A stretch of 64,000 bases of DNA from NCBI GenBank assembly GCA_016081115.2, contig CM071930.1, positions 29,899,641 to 29,963,640 on the forward strand, written 5' to 3'. Shown here piece after piece: positions 42,451-54,948 of the stretch. This DNA is from Rehmannia glutinosa. Its lineage: Eukaryota > Streptophyta > Magnoliopsida > Lamiales > Orobanchaceae. Below the pieces are notes generated by a model, which saw nothing but the letters and a program-made list of their open reading frames with translations, had not been told where the DNA came from and searched no databases. The position numbers and the translations under genes were made by a program. Each line of letters begins with the position of its first letter. Position 1 is the stretch's first letter.

Positions 42451-45211
42451 TTCGAATACTTACTAATATTAAGAAAATTCATGTACTTAGCTTGAACATC
42501 TTTCTCTGTCTATCCGTACAAGATTTGTGTCTACTTTGCGTTACCTTCATTCTATCCCGAACCTTTTCTATTTTCTTCATTGTTTGCTCAACCAAGTTTG
42601 GTCCCAAAATTTTCTTCTCATGCATTCACTATAATACAAGGGTGATCTATACTTTCTTCCGCACAATGCTACCATTTTAATGGTTGTTTGATAACTATTA
42701 TTGCAAGCCCCTACCAAAGGTAAAATTGACTCCTAATTTTCACCTGAGTCAAGCACTGATGCTCGTAACATGTCTTCTAAAGTTTGAATCATTTTCTTTT
42801 TACTGCTCATACATCTAATGGTGATAAATTGTACTAAAGCTTAACTTCGTTCCTCAGGTTGATTGCAGATTTTTCCAAAATTTCAAAGTAAAATGTACGA
42901 TACTATCACCACAAAGGGTCTCTGTGTAACCTTATAATTTCTTTAATATACATCTTTGGGTATTAATCCTTTTTTTTGTTTGCTTCATTTAAACTGACAG
43001 AAGATGTGTTGATTTAGTTACTCGGTCCACTATAATCCACACAATATTATTCTTTTTGACCGATAGTGGCAAGTTGACAATGATCTATTGTTCTATGTTC
43101 TCATTTCCATTATAGGATCTTAAGTGGCCCTAGTAAAGTCGATGACCACTGGTGTTCGACTTTGATTTTCTAATATCAAACACCTTGATATAAATGACCC
43201 GATGTCCCTTTTTATTCTTCTCCACCCGAAGACATCTTTCAAATCTCGATATGTCTTTGTACCTCAAGAATGAGCGGTGTATGATGTGCAATATGCTTAT
43301 TTAGAGATCTTAATTTTTAGTTCTTTATCCTTAGGTATACACAAGCTTTCTTCGTAGATTAATGCACAATTAGTAGTTATAGCAAATCCTTTGATGTCGT
43401 TGGTCCAGAGTATGGTTTCTCATCTTGTATAATTACTTATATTTCGTTTGTGTCTCCCTGATTCTATCTCTAAGTACAGACCATACAACCATTGTTGCAA
43501 TAATCAATTCATATCCACTAGAAGGTGCTACAACCTCGATTCTCAACTTAGCAAACTCATTCATCAATTGTTCTTATTCTATAGGTAAACTAGCCAACTC
43601 TTCTTTAAGTTCTTTGAAATTTCATCGCATTTCTCCATCTATTGAGACTTCTCATGTTTTCTGATCAATCTAGTTATTGGCGTTGAACTCTTCAAAAAAA
43701 TTTCTATAAACCATATGTAATACCTAGAGAGGCCTAGAAAACTTCAAACTTAATTCACAATCGTAGACACATGCCATTCATTAACAACTTCGACTTTAAT
43801 CAAATGATCAACTTCTACTTCTCAAATAGTAACATCATGATTAAAAAAAGATACTACATAGTCTAACCTTAATTTAAACTTGTTGAACTTCAGTTGGTGT
43901 TATCCAGACCTAAAATATGTCTTAGAGAAGGCACTAGCTCCTTTAAGTAATTAAATAAATCATTTATTCTAAGTACTGGGTACTTATTTTATGATCAAAT
44001 AAATCCTCCATGCAACTAATATAGACCCTATATACTCATCTTCATCTTTAAAAAAATGATTGGCTCTCCTCATAGTGATACTCTCGGTTAGATAAGTCAA
44101 TTAACCAATAGATCTTGTAATTGCACCTTGAACACTTGTAATTCCTTTGACGTCATCCTATAAGGTGAGTTTGACCGGTAATAGTCCAAGTAAAAGTCAA
44201 CAGTAGATTCTATTTGTCTATCCGGTGGAATCTCAAATATATATATTTTTTAAAAATATTTTATATAGTCTCAAATAACTAGCATATTGATCATTATAAA
44301 ATCAAAATATTGGAAACCTACTATACTAACCAAATACCTCTGATAATTTCTTTCTTAAACTTTTTATTGCTTTCTTTCCTAACATAATTCGAGGTACAAG
44401 ATTGCCTTTATTCCATGAGAAAATAAACTTATCTTCTTTATGCATTGAAATACTATCTCCTTATGTAGAACTTTATACCTTCTTGGCTCTTCCTAAGTTT
44501 GTCCATGACTAAGATCCCATAAAAATCGTTCCTTTATACAAATTAATTTTTAATCCAGACTACAAACTTTCTGTTTCACGACTTTAGACATCCAAACAAA
44601 AATTATTGTCTTTCCAAATGACATCATAATCATGTCAATCTGTTTCCATTAACTCTTGGGAAAAAGATCATAGCGTAAATTGTGAATATTCAACTTGAAA
44701 AATCAGTAAAGTCCGTCTAAATATGTGTTGCTAGTAATCTACTTATAGTCAATCCTAACATTATAGATCGCATATAAATTTGTAAAGAACCTCATGTATT
44801 CTATCGTAAGGGTCCTCCAGAATTTGTATTGTTCTTTCTATTTGTCTATAGAATTCATCAATATCTCGCAATAGCCTAATAGTCACATTCTATCGTATGC
44901 GCTATGCATCCCTGGAAATTAAGTTAAATCATCTTCTTTATCCGCAATAGGAATCATATAGTTTTGTCAGTAGTAGTAGCAATGGCAATAGAGTAGAAGT
45001 AGGAGTGTCAATAGCTGTAGAAGTAGCAACAGAACTTTTGAAAATTTAAGTTCGTACCTTGGCTTTTGGAGTTGGCGTGGCATAGCGGTGGTAAGTAACC
45101 CATATCTATGTATTATTCTTTTTTTTTTGGACAAATATTTTTACATTTTTATTTATTCTAACATAAAAGAAAAGAACCCCTTTTTTTGTAACGAGTCTAC
45201 AGAAACGTTGA
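42451..45211 (-). pseudogene. pol: Chromovirus pol remnants (integrase, RT)
   Basis: On the minus strand, 43,000-43,140 reads IVWIIVDRVTKSTHLL and, with breaks, GPLKIL.WKWEH, the start of the integrase core. At 43,930-44,000 it reads KYPVLRINDLFNYLKELV, the RT stretch normally KYPLPRIDDLFDQLKGA, and at 44,090-44,220 MTSKELQVFKVQLQDLL, the N-terminal RT block. Stops and shifts occur every few dozen codons. The catalytic RT motif (YIDD type) and gag were not found. Confidence 0.75.
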
Positions 45212-45227
45212 CCCGCTCACGATACCA
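45212..45227 (-). promoter_or_regulatory. Chromovirus primer-binding site
   Basis: TGGTATCGTGAGCGGG in element sense, next to the 5' LTR. Three changes from the tRNA-Met consensus TGGTATCAGAGC. Confidence 0.7.
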
Positions 45228-45228
45228 T

Positions 45229-47202
45229 CGTAACGCCCCATTTTCATAATTTTAAAAATAGAATACGATTTATAAATTAATAGTGCAATTTGATATGTCT
45301 AAAAGAACTTTGATCAACCAAATAATAATATAAAAAAAATAAATAAATGATATTTTCAAAAACTATTATTCCATAAATTAATTTTAGCTTCAAAAAGAAA
45401 TAGTCTAACAAAGAAAATAGTAATTAGAATTCATTATTCTAAAATTTTACTTCGGGTAACCGCCACCACTTTTCCAGCCAACTCCATCATCAATCTCAAA
45501 AGGAAGTTTTATATTTGGGGTGAGCATTCAAAAGCTCAGTAGGGGCAATTTGTCCAAGCTAAATATACAATACACATCACAAAATAACATGCTTATAATT
45601 AAAAGTTTAACTATAGCTATGGCATTGAAATATGACTCGCACTGCCGGGATTTCACCGGAGGGAACTTTTATGCCTCGGACCTCTGTATGGTCCCACACG
45701 ACTATAGACACGTAGATGGCTCGCACTGCCGAAATTTCACCAGAGGGAACGTTTATACCCCAGATCTCTTTATGGTCCCACACGACTATAGACACGTAGC
45801 ACGTAGAAGCAACATTATCCAGCAACATATAATGGGCATTTAACAAGGATAATAAAAGTGGAATTTAGAAAAACCCCTACCTGAATAGTAGTAGTGTAGC
45901 ATAGAATGTGATGAAGAATGTATGTTTCGAAAATCTTCATTGCCTACAAATTAAATTTAAATTAGTATTAATATATTATAACTTTTATATAAATTTAATT
46001 TATATATTTAAAATTTTAAGGGCTAGATATTAATTCGGTAGAAATTCTGCTGGATCGAAATTAGTTTGGTAAAAAAAAATCTAAATCATGGGCAAAATCC
46101 TTTTCCTTTTTTTTTTTTTGTCACATGCTTTTTCCTTTCTCTTTCTCTTTCCCTAACCCATTTCACATTATCCCATCCTCCAATGTTCATCCCCAAACCA
46201 CACGTCCCATATCTCTTCCCCTTTTTCCCTCTTTTTTTTCCCCTCATTTTCCTCTTATTCTTTTTTTTTTCTACCCTCTTCTTTTCTTCCCAGACTTCTT
46301 TTTCTGCATAATCCTCTTTGGTCTCTCTTTGTGACACACATAGTCAACCCCTCTCCCCAATTTATCTCCCTCTCTCCGTCTCTTTACGAGTCTTCAACAC
46401 ATACACTCATTAGAGCACAGCGGCGGCAGCAGCAATGGCGTGGTGGTGTTGGGCCAACGACAGGTGGTCGATTGGCATGACCAAGTCTACCCATTTTTTT
46501 CTCCCACTAGCTTCTGTCTCGATCTCTTCTCTCTCGCTCTCTTTATTGTTAATATTATTTAATTTTTTTTTGTGTACTTGTTTTGAGTTGTTCATTGTAG
46601 GAGGAATAAGAAGATTTCGTATATTTGTAGTTTGTGAGTTATTTTTCTGTAGATTGGAAATTTGCAATATAAGTAATGTGATTGGGTTTGAAAATTTGGC
46701 AAAGGAAGATTTCTGGCCTAAATTTTATCTCTAATTGATTCACTAATCAATTAAATAATTATTAAAACTAATCAAATGGAATAATTGATATAATTAGTAT
46801 TCAATTATGCTAAAAACATAAATGTAAAATACTAAAGATTAGGAATTTGAAAATGTTGATTAAATGTGTAATACAAATTGATTTCCCAAAATTTTGATAT
46901 TAAAGAGAGATTATGATGAACTTTTATAAATATATATATATATATATATATTTGGTTGTATTTTTTTAAAAGGTATATTTAGTTGTATTGTTTGGATAGT
47001 GGACTATGAGTTTGGGATTGGGCAAGGTAATGGGCTCATGATTATTTCTAATGGGCCAGAAATAAAATAAAGTTTTAAAAAAAATAGTAATTTGTTAAGC
47101 CCAAATGTTATAGAATTTCCAGAAATCCCAAATTTTAAAATTCCTAATTATCAAATAATCGAGCCCTAATTTTTATTTTCCCCCAAATTTCTGGGTATTA
47201 CA
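45229..47202 (-). repeat. Chromovirus 5' LTR (1,974 bp)
   Basis: Matches 40,401-42,415 throughout, with a ~20-bp deletion near its start, other small indels, and the first base T changed to C. It carries the same 84-bp duplication and pyrimidine tract. Confidence 0.88.
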
Positions 47203-47207
47203 ATTAG

Positions 47208-47342
47208 AATGCAATGTGCAATACTTTTCTTCAAAGTTGTGCCTTTTAAATATAAAACAGAGAATTTCTACGGAGTTGTAAAGTCTAATACATTTTTAAA
47301 TATATCTAATACATTTGAATGCGACGTGTAATACTTTTTATT
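47208..47342. repeat. 111-bp tandem array (right remainder)
   Basis: AATGCAATGTGCAATACTTT and GGAGTTGTAAAGTCTAATAC continue the array exactly where the chromovirus interrupted it. Slightly more than one unit remains. Confidence 0.85.
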
Positions 47343-47429
47343 AATGACCAAATGAAACTTGTATACATAGGTGTAGCGTCCGATTAGGAAAATCCTGACC
47401 GACATTGCAAGACAGGCTGTACGAAAAAT

Positions 47430-47561
47430 ACCACTATTTAAAAGAACTCGAGCTGTGTTCGCCCTTTTCATGTTCTTATCGAATTGATCGGCTCCGAAAG
47501 CGATGTTGCACGACCTAATCCCACCTGCACCCATGGCTATAAGTCCAAGTCTTGTGAACAA
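47430..47561 (-). pseudogene. NRT1/PTR (NPF) transporter fragment
   Basis: The minus strand reads LGLIAMGAGGIRSCNIAFG followed by ADQFDKN. This is the signature of plant nitrate/peptide transporters of the POT/NPF family (IGAGGIRPCxxAFGADQF), which move nitrate, peptides or hormones with protons. Only about 40 residues survive; the sense after KRANTAR is not family-like. No other exon is nearby, so it is a gene fragment, possibly transposon-carried. Confidence 0.75.
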
Positions 47562-48479
47562 GAAATCTAATTATTCGCCGTTGTTGTGGTTGTTTTTGTG
47601 GGAGATGTGGCTCGCGGCGTGGTGGTTGTGGTTGAAGGAGGAAGGAGCTGGGAAATTAGGGCTCCGAATCGCGATGTTCGAATGGGAAGAAGTCGCTGGG
47701 GTTTTTTCTTTTTTCTTTCTTTTTTTATTTTTGGCGAATCTGGGTCAGGACTGAGCGATGGGTAGGACATGAGACTAGCTCCAAATAAAATAAGATGAAG
47801 AATTCTCAGTTAATTCGGGAAAGGGACTGGGATGGGGAATCCTTTGTTCTCTAGAATCGGGAAAGGCATTTACATCCTCGTCCTCTTTTAGATAAAATGG
47901 GGATTCCCCCTCCCCCATCCTCATTCACCGAATATACATAGGAATTATTTATTAATTATATATATAATTATATTTTATTAATTTCAAAAACTAAACCCTT
48001 ATGTCTTTGAAATTTCACTTGTTCTCAATCTTTTACAAATTAGGAATTTATTTTATTTTTATTTATTTAAATTACTGGTTATTTAAGTAATTTATTTTTT
48101 AGGTTTTCTTATAATAAATACAAAATGGGGAATCGGATCCCCTTGGGGACCCCATTCCCCCAAACATGGATTTCTTATTCCCATCCCAGATACCCAAAGT
48201 GGGAATGATACAGGGATAATATTTGGTATCTGATTCGGGAATGTGAACGGTATGTGCAATACCAACCTCGTCCCCGCTCATTGTCATGCCTACTCTTATC
48301 AAAAAATCCATTTAAATACAAAAGTCTATACTTGTATATGTAGTTAATACATGTCATATTAGTTTATCGAATGAAGGATTTAGCAAACTATTTGAGGATC
48401 AAACACAAAAACTATCGTGAAATTTATCCTAATTACAAAAAAAATTTAATTACCTTTTACAATCATGAATAGTCCCTTG
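47562..48479. other. Repeat debris with G/C-rich blocks
   Basis: TGGTTGTGG-rich stretch (47,575-47,650) and scattered GGGGAATC/GATTCCCC blocks at 47,820-47,930 and 48,125-48,270 around an AT-rich centre. These look like ends of a non-autonomous plant element. No gene seen. Confidence 0.35.
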
Positions 48480-49901
48480 ACCTTTTTTTTTGATAAATGC
48501 AAAATATTATAAAAAATAAAAAAGTTGAGAGTTGCTTACAAATCAAGCAACTAGTTTAAACGGTGGGGCCTTGTTAAAGCCTATCAAAGTAAAACCCGTG
48601 CAGGAAAAATCTTTGAAATGAAGAGTATCCCAAAAAGTAACAAAACTATACAAAAGTCGGTAAAAAACTTTGCCTGAAGAAGTCGCCTAGAGCTCTATCC
48701 AAATCGCCTCTGGAGGATTGTGACACCATGAGAAGTAGGTATCCATCTTTGAAAGTGTATCAGCCACATGATTCCCTTCCCTAAAAATATGAGAAACAAC
48801 GAAATCCGTCTGAGAGATAAAATGAAGAATGAGGCGCCATCTGCCATAGAACTTCCATAGAACCTTTAAAGATCATGAAAAGAGAAAGCCGTAGACATAT
48901 GTAGAATCTGATTCCAGCTAGAGTTTACGCCATCCTTGTTTATATGCACACTGAATGGCAATCATTTCTTCCACTAACTTAGACTGAAAAGCAAAACCAA
49001 TGCCAACAGTCCGAACAAAGTATCCCGTGAAGAAACCCATACAATTGTGAAAAACTTCCCCCGCAATACGTCCCTGGGGCGTCATATGCTCAACAGTCCG
49101 TGTTAACCTTTATGCATCCAGGTAGTGGAGAATGCCATCGCACGAGATGTAACCGTGGAATAGGTTGGGCATGACTCGGGATATGAAAACACTGAATTCG
49201 ACATGCAACTTGAATCAGGTGAAGACATATTCAATAATAAGCGCACAAATCATACTAATTGTTGCCGGATTTTGTGGCAATACATCATCAAAGATCCAAC
49301 CATTACACATGTGCCAACTAATCCAAACCGTTGAGAACTGAATCTCTATTGAATAGCGAAGGTATAGTAATGATTTAGACCCCATCTAACTTCAAAACCA
49401 CCTGAAAGCATCTTGAATCCATGACCAAAGAGCTTTAGAAACTGAAGCTCGTAAAAACATGATCTATTGATTCCACTTCAGAATAGCAAAATGACAAACC
49501 GATGGTCCGCAAAATCTACGATACCGAAGATTATCAATAACCACAAGATGATTATGTATAGACTTCCAAACTACGATATATCTTCTCTTATGAATATGAG
49601 GAGACCATATCTATTTGTCTCATCGAACCTCTGAGAATGATTCACGAACATGATGATAAGCCTCTTTCAAGGAAACACCCCCTTCATTCGAATGACACCA
49701 AATTCGACGATCGACTTAGTTTGGAGAAATTGGAAATTGTAGAATATCTATGACATTCTTAGTCCAAGAGATTAAGAACCTCTCTGTATAATGCCAAACC
49801 CTATTGAAGAAATAATGAGAAATAGGATGTGAAAACGATTCAAGCATGTTAGGAGGTATACCAATGCGATCAGCAATGGCAACTGTCCATCCAAAATCTG
49901 A

Positions 49902-50105
<204 letters not shown>

Positions 50106-50480
50106 TCCGGGGTATATCAAGGTTCAGTCTTCGTTCATATTTCGTCGACCAATCCTTCCTAATTCACATCTTTGTTACGGCGCTGAAGTAACTCACGTCA
50201 TACTCCCAAGAAAAGCTCGAACGACCTTTAAACAAAAGTGTACTGCACAGAAAAAACCCTTACGGTGGGTAGGTAGATTGAATTAAACGAAATGGATTGA
50301 TTACTTGCAATAATTAGAATTTGACCTCCTGTGGATTAAAGAAAGGAGGAAGCCAATCAAATGATGAGAGATATGAACAAGAAGCTTCCAGAAAACTAGT
50401 GTTTTCTGAATTATATGAAGCCAGTAAGCAAACAGCGAATCCGTGGGAAGATGAATCCGTGGAAAAGCTTTATTTGCAGC
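50106..50480. other. Unidentified segment between the rbcL piece and the LINE RT
   Basis: Sequence not related to either LINE part. Base composition is more balanced than the surroundings. A frame at 50,321-50,518 ([16 protein letters not shown]) is not recognised. It could be further organellar DNA joined to the rbcL piece. Confidence 0.35.
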
Positions 50481-50805
50481 AATCTATGAGCGAATGCGCC
50501 AACCTCCTTCTTCTTTAGGCGCACAACAATGGGACCAATTGACTATAACCACCATTTTCTTAGAAACATCACTGGACCGAACATATTTTTTGATGGGTTG
50601 CTCCATAGATTTGAGAAGAGTAACAGGCCAATGATAAATTAGTATAGAAAAGATGAATGAACTTGTGATTACCAAATTCACTACAGTGATACGGCATGCC
50701 ATAGATAAAGAATTTATTTTCCATGTTTAAAATCTAGAAACAATCTTATCATACAAGGGTTGAAAGATCTGAATCTTAGGAGTACCTTTAAAGAGAGGAG
50801 CTCTG

Positions 50806-51016
50806 TTGACATTTGTTTGATTGTTTCTAGTTTACAATTTGCACCCACGAGATTAAATATTTGTTGGGTATATACAAACGTCAAGTTTGAATTTGTAACA
50901 CTTTGGGGATAATTTTTAATTTTGAAGAAAACTGGATTTTTTTTATTTTTTATATTTTGTAATTAGGCTACTCACTGTTTGATGATGACAAAGCTCTAAT
51001 CACTTCTCCATGAATC
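50806..51016. other. Short AT-rich spacer
   Basis: Lies between the LINE 5' end and the kinase stop codon on the minus strand; probably the kinase 3' flank. Confidence 0.3.
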
Positions 51017-51644
51017 TTAAATTGAACCAGTTGGTGAAAAATATGTCTCCATTTTCAATAGATTGGTGCTATGAGCTTGACATTCATTTTCAACCGTCAG
51101 ATTGGAAGATTTTTTACTATAATCCAAGGAAGATGAATTCGAGGTTGTAACACTCATTTCTGAATTTGTCCATTTACTCAGCCCAATTTGTTGCAATTCT
51201 ACAGCAACTTCCATCATTGATGGCCTCATGTCCATGTGAAAGCAAGGCACCTAAAAGCCAATTAAGTCACTTTATCCATTGAAGAAACCATCCAATTATC
51301 CCTATCATCTCCTAAAATACGCGGATCAATAATCTCATCCAAACACCCCCCATAAATCATGTCCACATCAACATCAACCAAATTTATTTCATATGGAGAC
51401 TGGCTAAAATCCACCACATTCAAAGCCGTCATGATCTCAATAAGCACGACTCCAAAACTATAAACATCACTTTTGTCCGACAACTGGAAACTTTGATGAA
51501 CTGAGGATTGAGATACCCCCGTCACCCCTAAGGCACGGTCGAAATGTGGGATGATTCGATCAATCCTAGTTGAGAAAGCCCAAAATCTGCAACTTTCAAA
51601 TTATAATTGTAATCTAGGAGACTATTGTTGTATTTTATATCCCC
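51017..51644 (-). pseudogene. Wall-associated-kinase-like receptor kinase, C-lobe fragment
   Basis: On the minus strand: DIKYNNSLLDYNYNLKVADFG (subdomains VIb-VII, HRD part lost), LSQLGLIESSHISTVP then a TAG in place of Gln and a shift in the GTPGYLDPQY block. Then LSDKSDVYSFGVVLIEIMTA (subdomain IX), DEIIDPRILGDDRDNW, an in-frame TAA, a 1-nt slip, and DMRPSMMEVAVELQQI (subdomain XI) with a Ser-rich tail (MSVTTSNSSSLDYS). This matches plant WAK-like/LRK10-like serine-threonine receptor kinases. The N-lobe and extracellular part are absent. A copia LTR joins exactly at 51,645. Confidence 0.88.
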
Positions 51645-51810
51645 TGTTGTCAAAACCATAGCTGAGATCATATATGAAGCTAACAAACCATTTATAGAGC
51701 TTAAAGGAAAGTTAGTTGCATGTAACAAACTAACTAACAACCTAACAAACTAACAGTTGTCAACTATAACTGAATTAACTGATTCTTCTAGAACTTTATT
51801 AACTCCAACA
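51645..51810 (-). repeat. Copia 3' LTR (166 bp)
   Basis: In element sense it starts TGTTGGAGTTAATAAAG and ends TTGACAACA, followed directly by kinase sequence. It contains TATAAATGG (51,688-51,696). Confidence 0.85.
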
Positions 51811-51821
51811 GCCCCCCTCAA
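51811..51821 (-). promoter_or_regulatory. Copia polypurine tract
   Basis: TTGAGGGGGGC in element sense, directly before the LTR start. Confidence 0.8.
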
Positions 51822-51911
51822 TCTCAGGGATTCAGGATAATGAACATTTAGTTTGGTACGCAAAATACCAAATGTAGCACTTAAATTAGCTTTGGTAAAT
51901 ACATCAGTTAA

Positions 51912-53340
51912 CTAATCAATAGCAGGGACATAACGAATCTCAATTAAGTGTTGTTTCACCCTTTCACGAACAGAATACAAATCAAGCTCAATATGCTTCG
52001 CACGAGCATGCAGCCGAGGGTTGGCTGACATATGGACTGTGCTCAAATTATCATACCAGACAATGGGAGTTTTGACTGTGTGTATGTGTAACTCAGGAAG
52101 CAAACCTCTCACCGAAGTTATCTCTGCAACCAAACTTGCAACACTACGATACTCTGCCTCTGTAGAAGACCTTGATATAGTATGTTATTTCTTGAATTCC
52201 CAAGAGATGAGGTTAGACCCCTGGAATCAACAATACCCAGTAGTTGACCCCCTATCATCACAATTTGATGCCCAATTAGCATCATAATAACCAATCGGAT
52301 TGAATTGCAAAGAATGATCTTGAGTGAAATGAAGCTCAGGATTAACTATGCCACTGAGATATCGAAGTATTCTTTTAACTGCTTTCCAATTAATGTTCAG
52401 AGGTTGCTGCATGAATAGACAAACTATGTTTACAGCAAAGGAGATTTCTAGTCGGGTGATAGTTAAGTATTGTAAAGCTCCAATTGTACTCATGTACAAC
52501 TGAATATTAAAGAATTTATCATCCCCATAAGCTGACAACGTTTCTCCAGATGTCATAGGAGAGTGAATAGCTCTAGCATTATGCATGTTTGTCTTGCAAA
52601 GAACATCTCCGATATATTTAGACTGAGAGAGGAAAAGACCATGTGGAGTTTGAAGAACTTGAATAGCCAAGAAATAATCAACATTGCCAAGAAATAATCA
52701 ACATAAACTAGTACATAAAGAGTACTAGATGTAGTGTGTTTAACAAAGATAGAAGATCAGACTTTGTGGAATGCAAACCATACTTAATGAAAACTACATG
52801 TAACTTGTTGAATCATTCCCTATGAGCTTGCTTTAAGCCATAAAGGGACTTTTGGAGCTTGCAAACATGATGAGGATAATTGGGATCCTCAAAACCAAGA
52901 GATTGATGCATATAGACTTCTTCATTTAAGTCACCATTAAGAAACGCATGGCAATGTCCAACTGCTTAATCTCCCATTTCCTACTGAGGGCAACAATGAG
53001 AATAACTCTAATAGATGTGGGTTTCACAACTAGACTGAAGGTTTCGGTGAAATCAAAACTAGCAACTTAATTGAAACATTTAGCAACCAGTCTTGCTTTA
53101 AACTTATTAACTGTGCCATCAGGATTTTCTTTGACCATAAACACCCATTTGCAGCCAATGTCATATATGTTTATAAGAGGGAAGAGGAACCAATTTCCAT
53201 GTATTATTTCTCATAAGAGCAAGGTATTCATCAACCATTGCTTGTCTACATCTATCATCTTGGAGAGCAGGACTAGCAGTGGCAGGTTCCTTGGGAGATA
53301 GAAGATTAAAAATTCCATTTTTTCTTCAAGTAACCATAGA
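51912..53340 (-). pseudogene. pol: Copia RT and RNase H, broken
   Basis: RNase H: YDNLSTVHMSANPRLHARAK with HIELDLYSVRERV (52,133-51,912). RT C-terminus: GLFLSQSKYIGDVLCKTNM, GALQYLTITRLEISFAVN, KRILRYLSGI (52,670-52,227). RT middle at 52,800-52,960 reads LQKSLYGLKQAHRE and NGDLNEEVYMHQS in fragments. The catalytic motif near 52,700 reads YVDY instead of YVDD. An imperfect ~19-bp tandem duplication (CCAAGAAATAATCAACAT) sits there at 52,667-52,704. Confidence 0.85.
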
Positions 53341-53357
53341 ATGAGAATTAAGAGGCT

Positions 53358-54400
53358 CTATAGAACCAACACCAGAACCCTGAGTAGGATCAAGTAAATC
53401 AGCACAGGCAAGAGGACAGGGCAAACCATCAGTAGAGTTGGTTGGAAAAGAAATAGAAGAAGAGGCAGGGGAATGAGACTCAGCATGAGAAGGAGGAGAT
53501 TGGAAGACACTGAGAGGATGAGACAAATTAGAAGATTAAAGAGGAGAGACAAGGATGGAGAAGGAAGAGTACCAGAAAAAGGAAATTGAGACTCATCAAA
53601 GGTGACATCTCTAGAGATGTAGATTTTGCCATGAGAATGAAGACATTTGTAGCCTTTATGATTGAGGCTGCAACCCAAAAAATTGCAAGGAGAGGACATG
53701 AATGAGAACTTGTGAGTGTTGTAAGGCCTGATGTTAGGGAAGTACAGACAACCAAAAGTTCTAAGAAGTGTGTATTGAGGTTTTCTATGAAATAGAACTT
53801 CATAAAGACTTTTCTGGGATAAAAGTGGTATTGGCAATCTGTTTATGAGATAGACTGAGATCCTAAAAACTTCATCCCAGTATTTGAAGGGTAAAAAAGA
53901 CCGTGCAAAAAGAGATAAACCACAGTTAACAATATGACGATGTTTTCATTTGGCTACACCATTTTGTTCGTGAGTGTAAGGACAATGGTTTTGATTAATG
54001 ATTCCATTGGAACTGAGAAAATTGGTGAAGGACCTGAATTCTCCCTCCCCCCATCAGTTTGAATGGCTTTAATTTTGAAGCCCAATTAGAGTTCAACATG
54101 TGTTGTGAAGTTAAGAAATGCTGAAAAAGCCTTTGATTTTTGTCTTGAAAGATATAGCCAAGTGAATTTATAGAAACTATCCACAATATGAATGTAATAG
54201 TCGTAGCTGTTACAGGAAACTGTTGGGGAAGGACCCCAAAGATTTGAGTGTATACGTTGAAGAGGTTCTGTGTATTAGTGGTAGAGGTAGGAAAATGAAA
54301 CTTATGCACTTTAACAAGACAACATGATTGACAAATGAACTGAGAATTCTTTGTAATATGCCAATAAGATTTTGTGACAAAACAGTTTGAACAACCTTAT
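53358..54400 (-). pseudogene. pol: Copia integrase, broken
   Basis: C-terminal part 53,837-53,358: LLSQKSLYEVLFHRKPQYTL, LRTFGCLYFPNIRPYNTHKF, HGKIYISRDVTFDES. Core 54,309-53,995: CQSCCLVKVHKFHFP-like zinc knuckle and a VYTQIFGVLP block where VYTDLWGP is expected, so the first catalytic Asp is changed to Gln. Integrates element DNA; inactive here. Confidence 0.82.
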
Positions 54401-54528
54401 CATTAAGATGCCCAAGTCTCTTGTGCCATACATCAAAAGTAACACTTATGGTAGCAACATTACAAAGGGAGAAACAACATTATTACAAGAATTAAAAGAA
54501 GAATTGGAAACAGACACATTGGCTAGAC

Positions 54529-54948
54529 TCAACTGGTATTTGGGAAAAAAACATAAAGACCATGATGTAAATGTCTTCTGAGAAGAACAAAATGAGTAAG
54601 AGAGTCCTTGACAAGACAATGATCATGATGGAATTGAAAATACCCATTGTTGTCTTTGGAAAAAACCTGGAAATACTGAAGACTCTTTGTAAACTTTGGA
54701 ACATGAAGCATTTGGGAAAGAGTTAGAATGTGATTAGGAAGAAAATTAGAAGAAAAAGTTGAGTAACCAACATGTTTGATGAATAAGCCCTTACTATTTC
54801 CCATTTTGACTTGCTCAGTACCACTGTAAGGAGTTTGGTGCATTAAGTTCTGAGAAGCAGCACTGAGGTGATTGGTTGCACCAGAATCAGGATACCATTC
54901 CTCCATACCATTAGACCAAGAAGGAGAGGAAGCATGAGAAAGGGGCAT
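54529..54948 (-). pseudogene. pol: Copia protease and pre-integrase
   Basis: The frame reads EWYPDSGATNHLSAASQNL (active-site D-S-G), then VKMGNSKGLFIKHVGYSTF, MLHVPKFTKSL and VFSKDNNGYFQFHHD. It is the best-preserved part of this element. The frame ends at 54,529. Confidence 0.88.

Larger units (their letters stand above)
40401..47202 (-). mobile_element. Degenerate Ty3/gypsy chromovirus with ~2-kb LTRs
   Basis: 6.8-kb insert in minus orientation. LTRs are 40,401-42,415 and 45,229-47,202 (TGTAACGCCCC to GGTATTACA in plus reading), with target duplication ATTAG. The internal part is only 2.8 kb; a full Tekay/Del-type chromovirus would have about 5 kb, so gag, protease and parts of pol are missing. 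Integrase and RT remnants are readable on the minus strand. ATTTCGAGGACGAAATT beside the 3' LTR is the hallmark end of Tekay/Del-type pol. It is non-autonomous and old (several LTR indels). Confidence 0.9.

Noticed and set aside
47503..47754. Plus-strand Trp-rich frame
   Set aside because: It overlaps the NPF fragment on the other strand and a TGG-rich repeat; no domain recognised.
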